This document shows positions 44,321 to 54,492 of a stretch of DNA of 64,000 bases, in pieces. Each line of letters starts with the position of its first letter. Positions within the stretch are counted from its first letter, which is position 1. The position numbers and the translations under genes are program-made. The stretch comes from Volvariella volvacea V23. Lineage: Eukaryota; Basidiomycota; Agaricomycetes; Agaricales; Pluteaceae. Location of the stretch: positions 2,245,158 through 2,309,157 of the forward strand of contig KB722737.1 of the NCBI GenBank assembly GCA_000349905.1, in the 5' to 3' direction. The notes under the pieces are model-generated. The model did not search any database and was not told the DNA's origin. It saw only the letters and a list, made by a program, of their open reading frames with translations.

Positions 44321-44993
44321 ATGGCTCAACGGTGAGCATGGTTTACTCCACGCAATCAACAATGCTCACACTTGTTGCATCAGCATCCGGGCACCCAACA
44401 CATTGCGTGACCGCTCTTCTTTATTGGGAATAACCCCTCCAGCCTCCGGGCGTTCGTCTCCTTACTATGACACCAATACACAATTCAGTGGCCAAAGATA
44501 TGCGGATGACCTTGAAGGTCAGAATGACGAGCAGCTAGAAGGGCTCAGCGCTAAGGTCAAATTGTTAAAAGATGTGGGTTAATCCTCTTGCTACGTGTCC
44601 TTTCCTCCCATATTCAACTCACTTATAAACCCTGATTCTTGCGCCCTTTCCCGACTTCTCTGGGAAATTTAATCCCGTGGGTAGATTACTATTGGGATAG
44701 GAAACGAAGTGCGAGAATCTACGATACAATTAAGCCAAATGGTAAGCCTCCTGGTCCACTTTGTTGACACATCTCATGAATCCATGGTCGCCGACTATCT
44801 TCTTTGCTTTCTGACATCTTACATGCAATTCCACCAGAACGATGCCTTTTCCGAAACTTCTGGAATACTTGCAGGAACGTTTCGCAGAATGAACAACATG
44901 GCCGCACGTCAAGGTTGTCGGTGGCTGTGGTACATTGTATTCCTCATCATTGTCTTTTGGTTCTTCATCATCGTGTGGTGGTTTCGACGATGA
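44321..44993 (+). CDS. BET1: ER-Golgi SNARE Bet1
   Basis: Qc-type SNARE of the ER-to-Golgi fusion complex with Sed5, Bos1 and Sec22. Start Met 44321 (MAQR, split by a 70-nt intron). Then IRAPNTLRDRSSLLGITPPA, YADDLEGQNDEQLEGLSAKV, LLKD|ITIGIGNEVRESTIQL, SQM|NDAFSETSGILAGTFRR, MNNMAARQGCRWLWYIVFLI and a tail-anchor helix ending WWFRR at 44993. SNARE layers and the C-terminal membrane helix are intact. Introns fall within the SNARE motif at 44574 and 44742. Length is usual for Bet1, about 170 residues. Confidence 0.92.
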
Positions 44994-45226
44994 ATACCGC
45001 AACTACCATTACACCTCAGGATTACTTTCGTCGTCACCTATCCACTCTCCCTTTCGCTATGCAAACGACTTCCAAATATACCAAATTGGCCCAATCCACG
45101 TTGTGGGGGTATTCTTCAACAAAATGAAAGCGGCAATAAAATACAAATTAAAAATGATGCAAACAACTCTCCCATGAAATCAGAGCAAAACACCCCCCTC
45201 CAAAATGTCTGTCGTGACGGCAAGTG

Positions 45227-47575
45227 CTATCGGTCGTCACGTAATTTGCTATGCCCTATTTCCCATATCATACATCTCCGTAGATATGGCATATCTCTTT
45301 GCGTAAAGCTGAAGGCGTCCTCTCCTCTTGAGATGCTTTCTAGAAACTGACACGTAAACACGCCGCAATCATATCCGTTCTCCTGCTGTGGCGTGGACTA
45401 ATGAAATGGTGAGTCAATTACAATACACGTCAAGTATATACACGCACAAGTGAGAAGTAATCCTCCCAGCCAGAGAAATCGAAGGGTGCATTCTTCTTGT
45501 TCCTGTGTTCTGCATCGATATACGCGCGCAGAATCTGGAAGGTCGTGAGCCAGAAGCGTATACAACATAGCCAATTTGCCTTACACGATAGACTTCATCC
45601 CGTTTATAGCCCATGCTATCGTATGACTCAATGCGCTTATGGCGAAAGTTGATGACTGCACCCGTCCAATGAGCGTTGCCGTGATTTACAGGAATCAATG
45701 CAACATCTTTCGAGAATATATCGATCTAGAAAGGTTAGATGATCGCAGATAGATGGGGATGCATTGTGTCTCACCTTTTTGGTCCACTTAGCCAATCGTC
45801 CTTTTTCATAACCTTCTTTGGATAACTTTGCCCAGAAGAACGTGCTGAAGTAGTAGACGTTTAACCACCTCCCCTTCTTATTCTCTTTAGCATCTTCGGA
45901 CCGTGCCATTATCATCGCTCCGTAAAAATTGATGATTTCATCGTTCAACCAGTGGCCGGGAAGGAGTCTTGATAGATCATGGTCCATCACCTGCTCCTTT
46001 GCAAACTTGGATATTAGACCCTTCCTCTTCAACAAGACATTAACTCGCTCTTCGTCTGCTGGGGGCAGTGACAACGGTAAGGGCTTAGATGAACGAAGTC
46101 GGCGTTCGATGGCTTCATCTTTATTGCGTTGTGTTAATTTCATCTTTTCGAATGATGGTAGGAATGGGGGAGGAGGCTTTGGGCTGCAAACTTGGTTGAA
46201 CATAGGTCCCACGAAGCGATGAAGGCTACAAACCCGCTAAGTGTTCTGCGAGCCTTCTCAATAGCTCGTTCCAGGAATGTAGTATCATCCTGGTGAATGC
46301 GCGTAAGTTGTGCGAACTCTGTCTTCGATGGCTCCTCACATATGAAAACGAATGCCTTCTACTTTCACCAGAATCCTTAGCTGCAGCACGAAGATCGGTC
46401 AGGGAGCGGGGTGCTTGTCAACCAGATTAGTTTGGATACGGTCAAGGCAACCTCGACATACATGATAGAGCGTCGCGTTGAGCTAGACTGTCGACCAATT
46501 GTCCGTATTGGAGATAACCTGATTAGAAAGTGAGCCTTGCTAACTAGTGGTCATTGAGATCATTTGCTGACCCTTGAATGTTTGGAAATCAGATTTGTAT
46601 CCTGTGGGGCCGTCAACAGAAGAAGGTTCACTACATGGTAAAAACAGACCTGATGCCTGCCTTATCTCGTACAGCGTCCTTATAAGCTCCTCACGGTTCT
46701 TGGTTCTCTCTGCTTGTACATGAGCTTTGTGCTACGCGGCAATCAGTACGGTCGACATGAAGTGGTAGCCTTATCGTACAGCTTTGATTAATATATGTGG
46801 GCGATTTTTATAGTTTCTTCGTATTCCATCCTCATTCGAACTGCTGGCATGCTTATTTATGGGTTCCGAAAAGGCCACAGATCGCAGATCAGCCCGTTCT
46901 GATTCGAGGGTTGCATGAGGTGGAAGGTTGCCGCCAATTTCGTGCGTTGCGTTTTTCAGGATGGGTGGATGAGGTTCAGAATATCGGTCTCGGATACTCG
47001 TTGGTTGAAGTGGCTCGCTTGTCCCCTGTGGAGGGTCCAGCAACACCTTGTCCAACTGAACGGGCGGCTGAATATTGCAACGCGGCAAATCGTGTGCCTT
47101 TGAACCGGCGGTAGATGGAGGAGAAGGCGGTCCAAGAGATGCATGAGGCAAGGCTGGTATAAGAGTCTTGGGGACCGCAGGGCTTAACGGCTCGATGGAA
47201 CCAGGCATCTGGGGCCTCACTGATTCCGGAACGCGCCCAGGAGTGGTAAATCGCTTTCTTGGTTTTGCTAACGAGGTGGCAGGGTGTTCGCGGATGCTTG
47301 TGGGTGGTTGTGCAACGTCCACAGATGAAGCTAAGTGCAATGTCAGCAAGACGAGGAAGTACGGCGAGATATATCGTACTCGGGATGAAATAGCCTACAG
47401 TTTCCTGAGTAAGGCTGAGGAACGTAGAAGCTAGCGATAGCCACTTGGATAGAAGGCCTTGCGCTTCTGAAGGGCTCGCAATCTCGCCGTTGGCACCTTT
47501 CAGAGCTCGACGGGGCTGTTTTGAGGAGTAAACGGGGAGAAGGGGTTCTGGGGCAGGGCGTTTGCGAGAAGTCAT
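45227..47575 (-). CDS. ULP1: SUMO-specific cysteine protease Ulp1
   Basis: Cleaves SUMO precursor and deconjugates SUMO at the nuclear envelope. Start Met 47575 (MTSRKRPAPEPLLPVYSSKQ); Pro/Ser-rich N-terminus (AQPPTSIREHPATSLAKPRK and SPAVPKTLIPALPHASLGPP). Protease domain from about 46150: EEQ/KEQVMDHDLSRLLPGHWLND (substrate-site Trp), EIINFYGAMIM, YYFSTFFWAKLSKEGYE, DIFSKDVALIPVNHGNAHWT with the catalytic His, then SYDSMG with the Asp. The last exon gives TPQQENGYDCGVFTCQFLES with the catalytic Cys and ends WEIGHSKLRDDR, stop 45227. The His-Asp-Cys triad and oxyanion Gln (TPQQ) are complete. About eight introns; N-terminal exon borders are approximate. Confidence 0.9.
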
Positions 47576-47776
47576 ATGACAGAGACGCCCAACGCGCTTT
47601 TCGAGAAATGGCTTAGAAAGGATTAAATGGCGATGTCGCGATGGCCGTCGCCGCTGTTCTTCACGGCAAACAGGGGATTAGCCTGTTTACAACTTTTGGT
47701 GGCAAAAGCTCACTGGCGTAACCGTCACGCAGTCACGAATTACTGGTGATATATATCGTGTGAGAAATCAAAGTAA

Positions 47777-47880
47777 GCCTTCTTGGCTCAGTTGGTTAGA
47801 GCGCAGGTCTCATACTCACAATATGAGCTGCCAGTGGCAGTGCAATCCTGAGGTCGTGAGTTCGACCCTCACAGAAGGCA
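47777..47880 (+). tRNA. tRNA-Met (CAT), elongator, with 30-nt intron
   Basis: Cloverleaf: acceptor 5' GCCTTCT pairs with 3' AGAAGGC plus discriminator A, D arm GCTCAGTTGGTTAGAGC, anticodon loop CTCATA/A with anticodon CAT at 47811-47813, T arm with GTTCGACCC. The T-T at 31:39 is normal for this tRNA. The intron (47815-47844) follows nucleotide 37, as in eukaryotic nuclear introns; its ATATGAG can pair with CTCATA of the anticodon loop, giving the expected bulge-helix-bulge. A box about 47784-47795, B box about 47858-47868. Acceptor pairing and structure differ from initiator tRNA-Met, so it is elongator. Confidence 0.95.
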
Positions 47881-47884
47881 ACTC

Positions 47885-47889
47885 TTTTT
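47885..47889 (+). terminator. RNA polymerase III terminator
   Basis: TTTTT, four bases after the tRNA 3' end; typical Pol III stop signal. Confidence 0.75.
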
Positions 47890-48674
47890 GTGTCGATCTG
47901 CACTGCCCCCAGGAGCTAACAGGAGCTGGATTCCATGTCTACATTTTTCGGCTGCCTCGGGACCTAAATCCATTTGTAATGTTGTCAAGCTGTGATGATA
48001 TATTCGAGACCATGTATTCGATTCACTTGAGTTCTGTCGAGCATTGCTTGTGGTGGTGTTCCAAATCGGCTTCCCGTCACACCACCGAGAACGGTGTTAG
48101 AAGTATAGAAACGGCGTTAGTGCGTTGCTATCTGCATTCATCTCCGTCCATTGGTAGCGGTATTTAGGTTGGCGTATCCACGTCAAATGCAGCCGGATGG
48201 CAGAGGTTCCACTGTCTAGAGTATGCCTGAAAGCTTAGATGCAGCCTTTACGCTCTGGTAGAGCAAAAAGGGTGTAGGAGCATGAGGGGGTATATAGGAT
48301 ATTTATCGCATACGCTATGGCTGACCATTAAGCTAGCCCCGGTAGACAGGAGCAGACAGGCAGAGGGGGCATGGTCTATTCTTGTGACCTGAGCTGGTCA
48401 CAACGGATTGGAATTGGCTATTTCTCGGTTAGTGCCTCTCATGATCCCCACCCTCTAACTGCCATATAACGAGTGCCTGGTTTATCCTCTCTTCACACGT
48501 CTGGATCACGTATAAAACCGCCCACTCGAGCACAGACAACCTTTTTTCTCTTTGGATAACTAGTCTGCTTTAGCCTCGCCACAGCTTGCCTTCAGGCTCA
48601 CCTACTCGTTCCCAACCCCATTCATAACAAGCACCCTTAGGCACGCCACACATATCACTACATACGGATCAAGG
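47890..48674. other. intergenic between tRNA-Met and the Yippee gene
   Basis: About 790 bp. The only signal I see is a TATA box at 48511 upstream of the Yippee gene. No ORF with a recognisable domain; one long frame simply runs through the tRNA. Confidence 0.55.
48511..48517 (+). promoter_or_regulatory. TATA box of the Yippee gene
   Basis: TATAAAA, 164 nt upstream of the start codon; the leader between them would be about 130 nt and pyrimidine-rich. Confidence 0.45.
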
Positions 48675-49188
48675 ATGGGTATGAGCTATCGTCGATATCT
48701 TGCTGGAGAGCGAATCTATGGCTGCTCTACTTGCAAAACACACTTGGCAACCATTCATTCAATGATATCGCGTGTGAGTGAGGCGTTTCTGACCTGATGT
48801 CAACTCCTTTTGATCACGGTCCTTTTGTGTTAGGCGTTCAACGGACAGCATGGCCGAGCATATCTCTTTGACGGAGTGTAAGTCTTTTAGGATTGCGACA
48901 TATCATCTGGCTCATCTTGACACATTTTTGATGATCCAGAGTGAATGTCATTGAAGGCGAACCGAGCGACCGTCCTATGACAACTGGTAATCACACGGTT
49001 AGGGATATTTACTGCTGCAAATGCGGTACAACTCTGGGATGGAAATATGTATGTTGGACTGTTTGTTGCTCTTTCCTCTTTGTCCGTGTTCATGACGCCG
49101 ACAACAGGACAAGGCCTATGAGCCAACACAGAAATACAAGGAAGGGAAATACATCTTGGAGCGAAATCTGCTTGTGGATGTCCAGTGA
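48675..49188 (+). CDS. Yippee-type zinc-binding protein
   Basis: Single-domain zinc protein related to Cereblon and Mis18 folds; yeast Moh1 is a relative. Start Met 48675. Four exons: [20 protein letters not shown], then [77 protein letters not shown] and LLVDVQ, stop 49186-49188. Two zinc knuckles C-x2-C are present (CSTC, CCKC), as are FNGxxGRAYLF and the [17 protein letters not shown] ending of the family. The molecular role is uncertain; possible protein-interaction adaptor. Confidence 0.92.
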
Positions 49189-50175
49189 CCAGACAGCGTC
49201 TCGCGTGCTTGAGGAATTTGTCTGAGAGAATTACCCGCCATCCATCGACAAACCTTGATCACGCAGACAATTCTACTCGGGTCTCCTAGACATAGACGCA
49301 CGGGATCGCAACCGCATTGGCAGATCGTTTCATGGTATTGATCAATTATTCACCCTCTTATCGTCGGAGTTTTTCTCGCCGGCATCGTGTATTATTTGCT
49401 ACGCATACGTCGACGGATCGGGGGCAGAGAGTGGAGAGATTGTTCATTGGAGGATGAGCGCGCACCACTTGCAATCCACCATCTCTATGAATGCACTCCC
49501 GAACCGACGACAGACGGAAGTGCTTGTCACGCTACTGATTGTCTCGGCCTTACTTATTGAGTTAATGTACCATAGTATTGCTCCCTCAGTCCTCACCCAT
49601 AGAAAGAGAGTCGCTTACCATCATGATCAGCATTGTCATTGTCAATATAGTCTTATTTACATGGTTCTTTGCCGCATCACATCGTGTGTGAATAAATGTG
49701 TATTCACATGAACCGGTTTGCTGATGTGTCAGTTAGCGCCTGATGCGCGCCTGGCTGTCAGGATTTTGGGGAAGAAGACACAGGCTACGTGGAGCCTGAC
49801 TCGAGATTGCACGGCTGCGCATCTGGGCTGGAGCACCAGCGGGCTTGTCGTGGCGGGGATGGAGCAGCGGTGTCGTAATGTCATGTGTGCTGACGAGCAA
49901 GAGGACATCGGAGTTGGGCTGATGGGGCCAATGAAGACACGGCGGCATGTGTCAGCCAATGAAATGGCCCGAAAAGGCAGCGTCCCTTGCCGAATCCCCA
50001 AGCTTAGTGCTGCCCCAAATGAAATCCCAGAGCTGACCCCAACGCGAAAGGCGTATAAATCCTCAGCCCTCTGCCTCCCAGCCCAGCTCCTCCAACACAA
50101 AATCCCAGTCTCTGACTGCCATCCTTTCTGCTTCTCTGTCTACATCTCCCTTGACTCCCTTTCTTGTTGTACAAA
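49189..50175. other. long gene-poor stretch upstream of the 50176 gene
   Basis: About 990 bp. A TATA box sits at 50054. The segment 49700-50050 stays open in several frames and is GC-richer than its surroundings, but no domain is visible. I support no gene here. Confidence 0.5.
50054..50060 (+). promoter_or_regulatory. TATA box of the 50176 gene
   Basis: TATAAAT, 122 nt before the proposed start codon, followed by a C/T-rich leader. Confidence 0.45.
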
Positions 50176-50509
50176 ATGGGTTTGTCTTCCTCTTTCCCAA
50201 CATGGCAACCAACTGCTAACAACCTCAACAGCGACCATGACACTTTCACGCCCATTCGTCTCATCCCCCCTCGCATCCTCCTCTGACGCTGCACGCACTG
50301 CCGTCCAACGCCCAGCAGCCCAACGAACACCGTCTTTCCCCTCATCACGACCTCTCCGTCCATTCCCGTCCATTTCACACGCCGTTCGTCAGCCGACGTC
50401 CTCGGGCCCCACGTCCAAGAAGCCCGTAAAAATCATCCAACCACCGGAGAACCACAAGGTCACATTCATGCTCAACTTGACCCAAGCAGAATTCAGCAGA
50501 CAGGAGTAG
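50176..50509 (+). CDS. small hypothetical protein, two exons
   Basis: I do not recognise the family. A TATA box and C/T-rich leader precede an ATG at 50176 that is followed by one base and a 52-nt intron (50180-50231) with a perfect CTAAC branch site and AACAG end. Splicing gives M-A-TMTLSRPFVSSPLASSSDA; the internal Met 50237 would start the same protein if the intron were not used. It is about 94 residues, Ser/Ala/Pro/Arg-rich, with a hydrophobic-polar end (PVKIIQPPENHKVTFMLNLT, QAEFSRQE). Stop at 50507-50509. The conserved-looking C-terminus may be the functional part. No signal peptide is obvious. Confidence 0.5.
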
Positions 50510-53178
50510 TTGCTTGATTATGGAGCATGTTGCCCCTCCGAACGGGCTCATTATCAGCTTCCGCAGTACACACACTTCCGCAGCATCCTCCGCAGCCCCC
50601 GACGTCATCAAACGCACCCCTCTGCCCTATTCATGCCACCATGCCACGAATCAAGAATCGGCGAGCACTTCCATACAATCAAGTGCCCTCGCTCCGCCTC
50701 CCTCTCCGTTGCTTGTCTGTATTCATCTTGTTCGCATTTGCCGAACTCGCCTTCTTCAAGCCTTGCCATTTTGCTACAGCGTACAGATAGATATATCCGT
50801 ACATACACCTTTTATTCGTCTTCCCATGCCCTTTGCACTTCTGTTGCCGCGCCGCAGTTGGGTAGAGTCAGCAGACTGTACAGCCATACATGAACCCCTA
50901 CCCCCCTGGCTTGCCAGTGTGGCATCGCTCTTTTTATACCATAGAGTATGACATTCTTGTTACAATAGTGAATTTTGTCCTTACAGCACCATGTACAGCG
51001 TCTAATACGCCACAATTAATCATTTTGCTCTGTCCCACTAACGAGGAGGTAACTCTCGTGGCAACGTGGTATTGGACGCGTTCTACGCCGTGTTGCGCTT
51101 AAAATCCTGTTATTTTATTCCATGACTATCTACTATTGACATACATACAAGGTATGTTTGTCCCCGCTCTCTGGCTACTTTCTTGGGTCGCTTGAATGGG
51201 GCTGAGTTGAACCAAAGTTACCGCCAATTGTTGAGAAAAAAGGCACTGCCACTGCGGTCCTCGGCAGCGAGGGCCGAGAAGTACTGGCCTCGTCTATTCA
51301 GGGTGCGCAAAGGCGAACGAGTTCCCATCATCAAGGACTCGAGGCTAGATGCAAGAAGCAAGCCACGAGTTCCAAAACACACGCGACCCGGAAGACCGAC
51401 TCGTGCTCGTTGTGCGTGTAAATGCGAGTTCCTTACAGCACGCCACAGCTGCATTCGGTATTGTGAATGCTGTGGGCAGGATGTGATGACGGGCATAATC
51501 ATCAAAACACGGGCCACCCACAGCCAGAGGGGCAAGCGGAAGGCCTCGCACATGCAATTTAACATCCGCCGGTTCCGTCCTGACATTAGGAAGGGTTTGG
51601 GATGATGTTGAGATGATGCAAGAGCAAACCTAAATAGATGAAATACCCGAGTTCCTTGAGATCTGGCAGCCGAACCTATCTGATTTAGTGGCATTCATTG
51701 CTTCACTCTTCCCTGTGAGCTTCAGTTACCTGACAACCCTGCTTTCGACTTTTGTAACACTCGGCAACCCCTTTTTCAAGTGCACGAGAAGGTAAAGGCG
51801 TTGCATTGCCAATTTGCCACCCTTTGTTTGCTGGACCTGGTGATAACTTGGTCTGATTCCAGTTGGACAGCAGACCATCGAGATGGTCTTTGTGCAATCG
51901 ATCGGTAGGTGATCAATGGGCAGCAGTTCTCTAGAGCCAAGGGGTAAGACGCTGCCCCTCGACATCGCAACAGATGTTGCGAGCTTGAATACTTCTGGAT
52001 AGGAGGACACCGTTCATGGCCCATAAACGAGGACGAGAAAATGAATGGTGGGATCACGAGGTTGCGGGGCGGAGCATGACAAGGAACAGCTCGTCCCAGT
52101 ATAAATGATAGGGTTAGGTGATATAAAGTTGCCGACTTTCACGGGATACACACGCGTTCCGGGGCCATATAGCTTGAGCTGTGAAGGACTCGAAGCGAGG
52201 CCGGAGGATCAGATACGGGCCACAACGAGAGGGCAGCGTGGAGAAAGACGACGCTGTTGCAGGCATCTGAGTTGCATTCTGGAGATCTGGTCGTGCGCAC
52301 GGAATGGATTCATGTAAGCACTCATTTCGATTTGATCGAGTGCACGATTCGATTTTCTCACGGAGCTGCAAGTGTACATTGCCCAGATCTTCTTTTCAGA
52401 ACCAGAAAGCAAGACAGTTTGGAAGTTGTGCCAGTTTGGGATGAATTGTCCTCGAGTCTGGAGCGACGTGGGCTCTGGGCGTGATTGAGTGGTGGGGAAA
52501 TGAGACGATGTATAATAATAACTGACCAACGCGATAAAAAAAATTGGCGGTTAGTAATTCAGGTGACGAGCCGCTCCTGTGCCCAGTTTGGTTCTTTTTG
52601 CGCCCTGAGCAGCCCGGTTATCGAGCCATGTGCGCTGATGCGAGGGAATATAATGGCATGAAAACAGATAGGCCGAGGCAATCGTAGTGGGGAACTGGGG
52701 AACGGTTGCCGAATATAGACGGGGCGGGAGGGGGTCGGATCTTTTCGGTATGGCAGACGGGTGTCGGCGCTGCAGGCTGCGCTGGGCTGAGGAGCTGGAG
52801 GGAGCAGAGGCAGCGGGAGGGAGGGGGAGGGATCGTGGTAAAAAAAAGGGATGTACAGGGTAAGAGTAGTTCTGGCTAGAAATAGGGCCGACTCGCTCTT
52901 AGACCGAACCACCTCCCTCCTCTCGCCTGTTGTCTATCCGTCCCCATCCTCTTCTCGCAGAGTCTTTTCTTTACGACCCCTCGACGAACTACGATCTTGC
53001 ACGACTTCTTGCACGACCGCCCTCCCCTTTCTTTTCCTCATTTCTCCTCGTTCCGTCCATCCAATAGTTGCTTCCAATTTCACATCCGTTTTTTAAGCTC
53101 CTACTCTTCCCATATCTGAGGTATTTTTCCCCTTTGATCTCTCCCCACTCCGCCTCATCCTTGTTTCCCGTCCCAGAC
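50510..53178. other. 2.7-kb region without a supported protein gene
   Basis: The largest gap in the window. It contains overlapping open frames on both strands around 51183-51694, but neither has a recognisable domain, and both are basic and biased. From about 52860 to 53178 the plus strand becomes strongly C/T-rich and is probably the leader of the Ras gene. Possible contents are long UTRs, a non-coding RNA or fast-evolving small genes. Confidence 0.5.
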
Positions 53179-54078
53179 ATGGATGTCTGGCGTGTAGCTG
53201 TGCTTGGTGACGGAGGTGTTGGAAAGACCGCTTTGGCTGTCCAGGTATCTACTCCGTCCACCTGTCTCGTATCCGTTTCCAATCAGACTAATGTCTTGTC
53301 GTCTTCGCCTCAAGTTTACCCTGAACTGCTTCGTCGGTGAGTGTCAGTTGCTTCTGTCCTCGTCCTCGTCGCCCTCTCCTTTGTTCCTCTGACTTACCTC
53401 CCTCCTCAGAGGTATGCGTCCAATGTCTTGGTGTTGAGTAATCGACCGTACCAATCCTTCCTTCCGTGCACAGACATATGATCCGACGATAGAAGACGCT
53501 TACCGCAAGCAACTCGTGGTTGACAATCGTATGTGCTTCGTCGAGGTTATCGATACTGCCGGTCAGGGTGTGTCTGTCCCTTATCTTCCTCTTCTGTCCT
53601 GTGCTGACGCCCATTTAGAGGAGTACGCCACTTTGCGCGATCAATGGGTCCGGTACGTCCAGCTGCCTATCGTCGATGTCACCCAATATGCATTATCTCT
53701 TCGTGTAGCGAGGGCCAAGGTTTCATCCTAGTATATTCCATTGCCTCGCGATCGACGTTTAATCGCCTGGAGGTTTTTCGTCAATCTATGAGACGTGTAA
53801 AACGGGGCGAGCCTGTGTTCATGCTCGTCGGTAATAAGTGCGACAAGACATACGAGAGAGAAGTTTCCAAGGAGGAGGGCGCTGCTCTAGCAAGGCAATT
53901 TGGTTGCGAGTTTCTCGAAACCTCGGCCAAGACCGCTCAGAACGTTGAACGTTTATTCACAAACCTTGTACGGGCTCTGCGACAAACCAAATCACCTGAA
54001 CCGCTGTTGCTTCCTGCACCTCCGGTCAAGCCACAGAAGGAGGAGAAGAAGAGCCCGCGAAGATGCATCATTCTGTAG
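53179..54078 (+). CDS. Ras-family small GTPase with CAAX box
   Basis: Membrane signalling GTPase of the Ras subfamily, not the canonical Ras1. Start Met 53179 ([21 protein letters not shown]-loop). Next: [19 protein letters not shown] (switch I), [17 protein letters not shown] (switch II with catalytic Gln), [36 protein letters not shown] (NKxD), [19 protein letters not shown] (SAK), and a Pro/Lys linker to CIIL, a CAAX box suited to geranylgeranylation. Stop 54078. The Glu of FVE is split by introns 53337-53409 and 53412-53473 around a 2-nt exon AG; skipping it leads straight to a stop. The upstream leader is strongly pyrimidine-rich. Confidence 0.9.
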
Positions 54079-54492
54079 GGACACTCATAGGATAACGGCA
54101 TTCAGTTCACTAGAATGTTTTTCTTCTTCCTCTTCGCTTTTCATTTCCTTCCCTGTCAATGTGTCCCCACTATTGCGTCGTTGATGATACCACATTCTCC
54201 TTTGTCGCAAATCTTTTCCTCGTTCATGCCTTCATTGACCTCAATTTTACGCTTTGGTCTCCTACCTCTTGCTACTTTTTTACTAGCTAGGGTTTGATGT
54301 ATTATGACAGAGTTTATGAATGCTCTGATCTCATCCGCTGCGCATATATCTAGAAGTGACTACAAATTGATGTTTGACGCCGAGAAAATGATCAAATCCA
54401 ATGTGGCCCACGTCAACTCCACGTCCGCTGCTGCGCGCTGATTTCATTTAATATTTTGGGCATAGGTAACAACTGAGTTTCGCCCATCCATT
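54079..54492. other. intergenic between Ras and BTB genes
   Basis: 414 bp, T/C-rich 3' flank of the Ras gene then A/T-rich. No supported gene. Confidence 0.5.

Noticed and set aside
47760..48167. Open frame of 135 codons over the tRNA
   Set aside because: It reads through a complete tRNA-Met and its terminator; no domain beyond.
51183..51694. Overlapping open frames on both strands (140 and 158 codons)
   Set aside because: Both lie on the same bases, and neither has a recognisable fold. The plus frame has a Cys cluster but no known spacing. Noted only within the gene-poor region.
52559..52912. Minus-strand Pro/Leu/Ser-rich open frame upstream of Ras
   Set aside because: It is the complement of a purine/pyrimidine-biased leader; composition explains its length.
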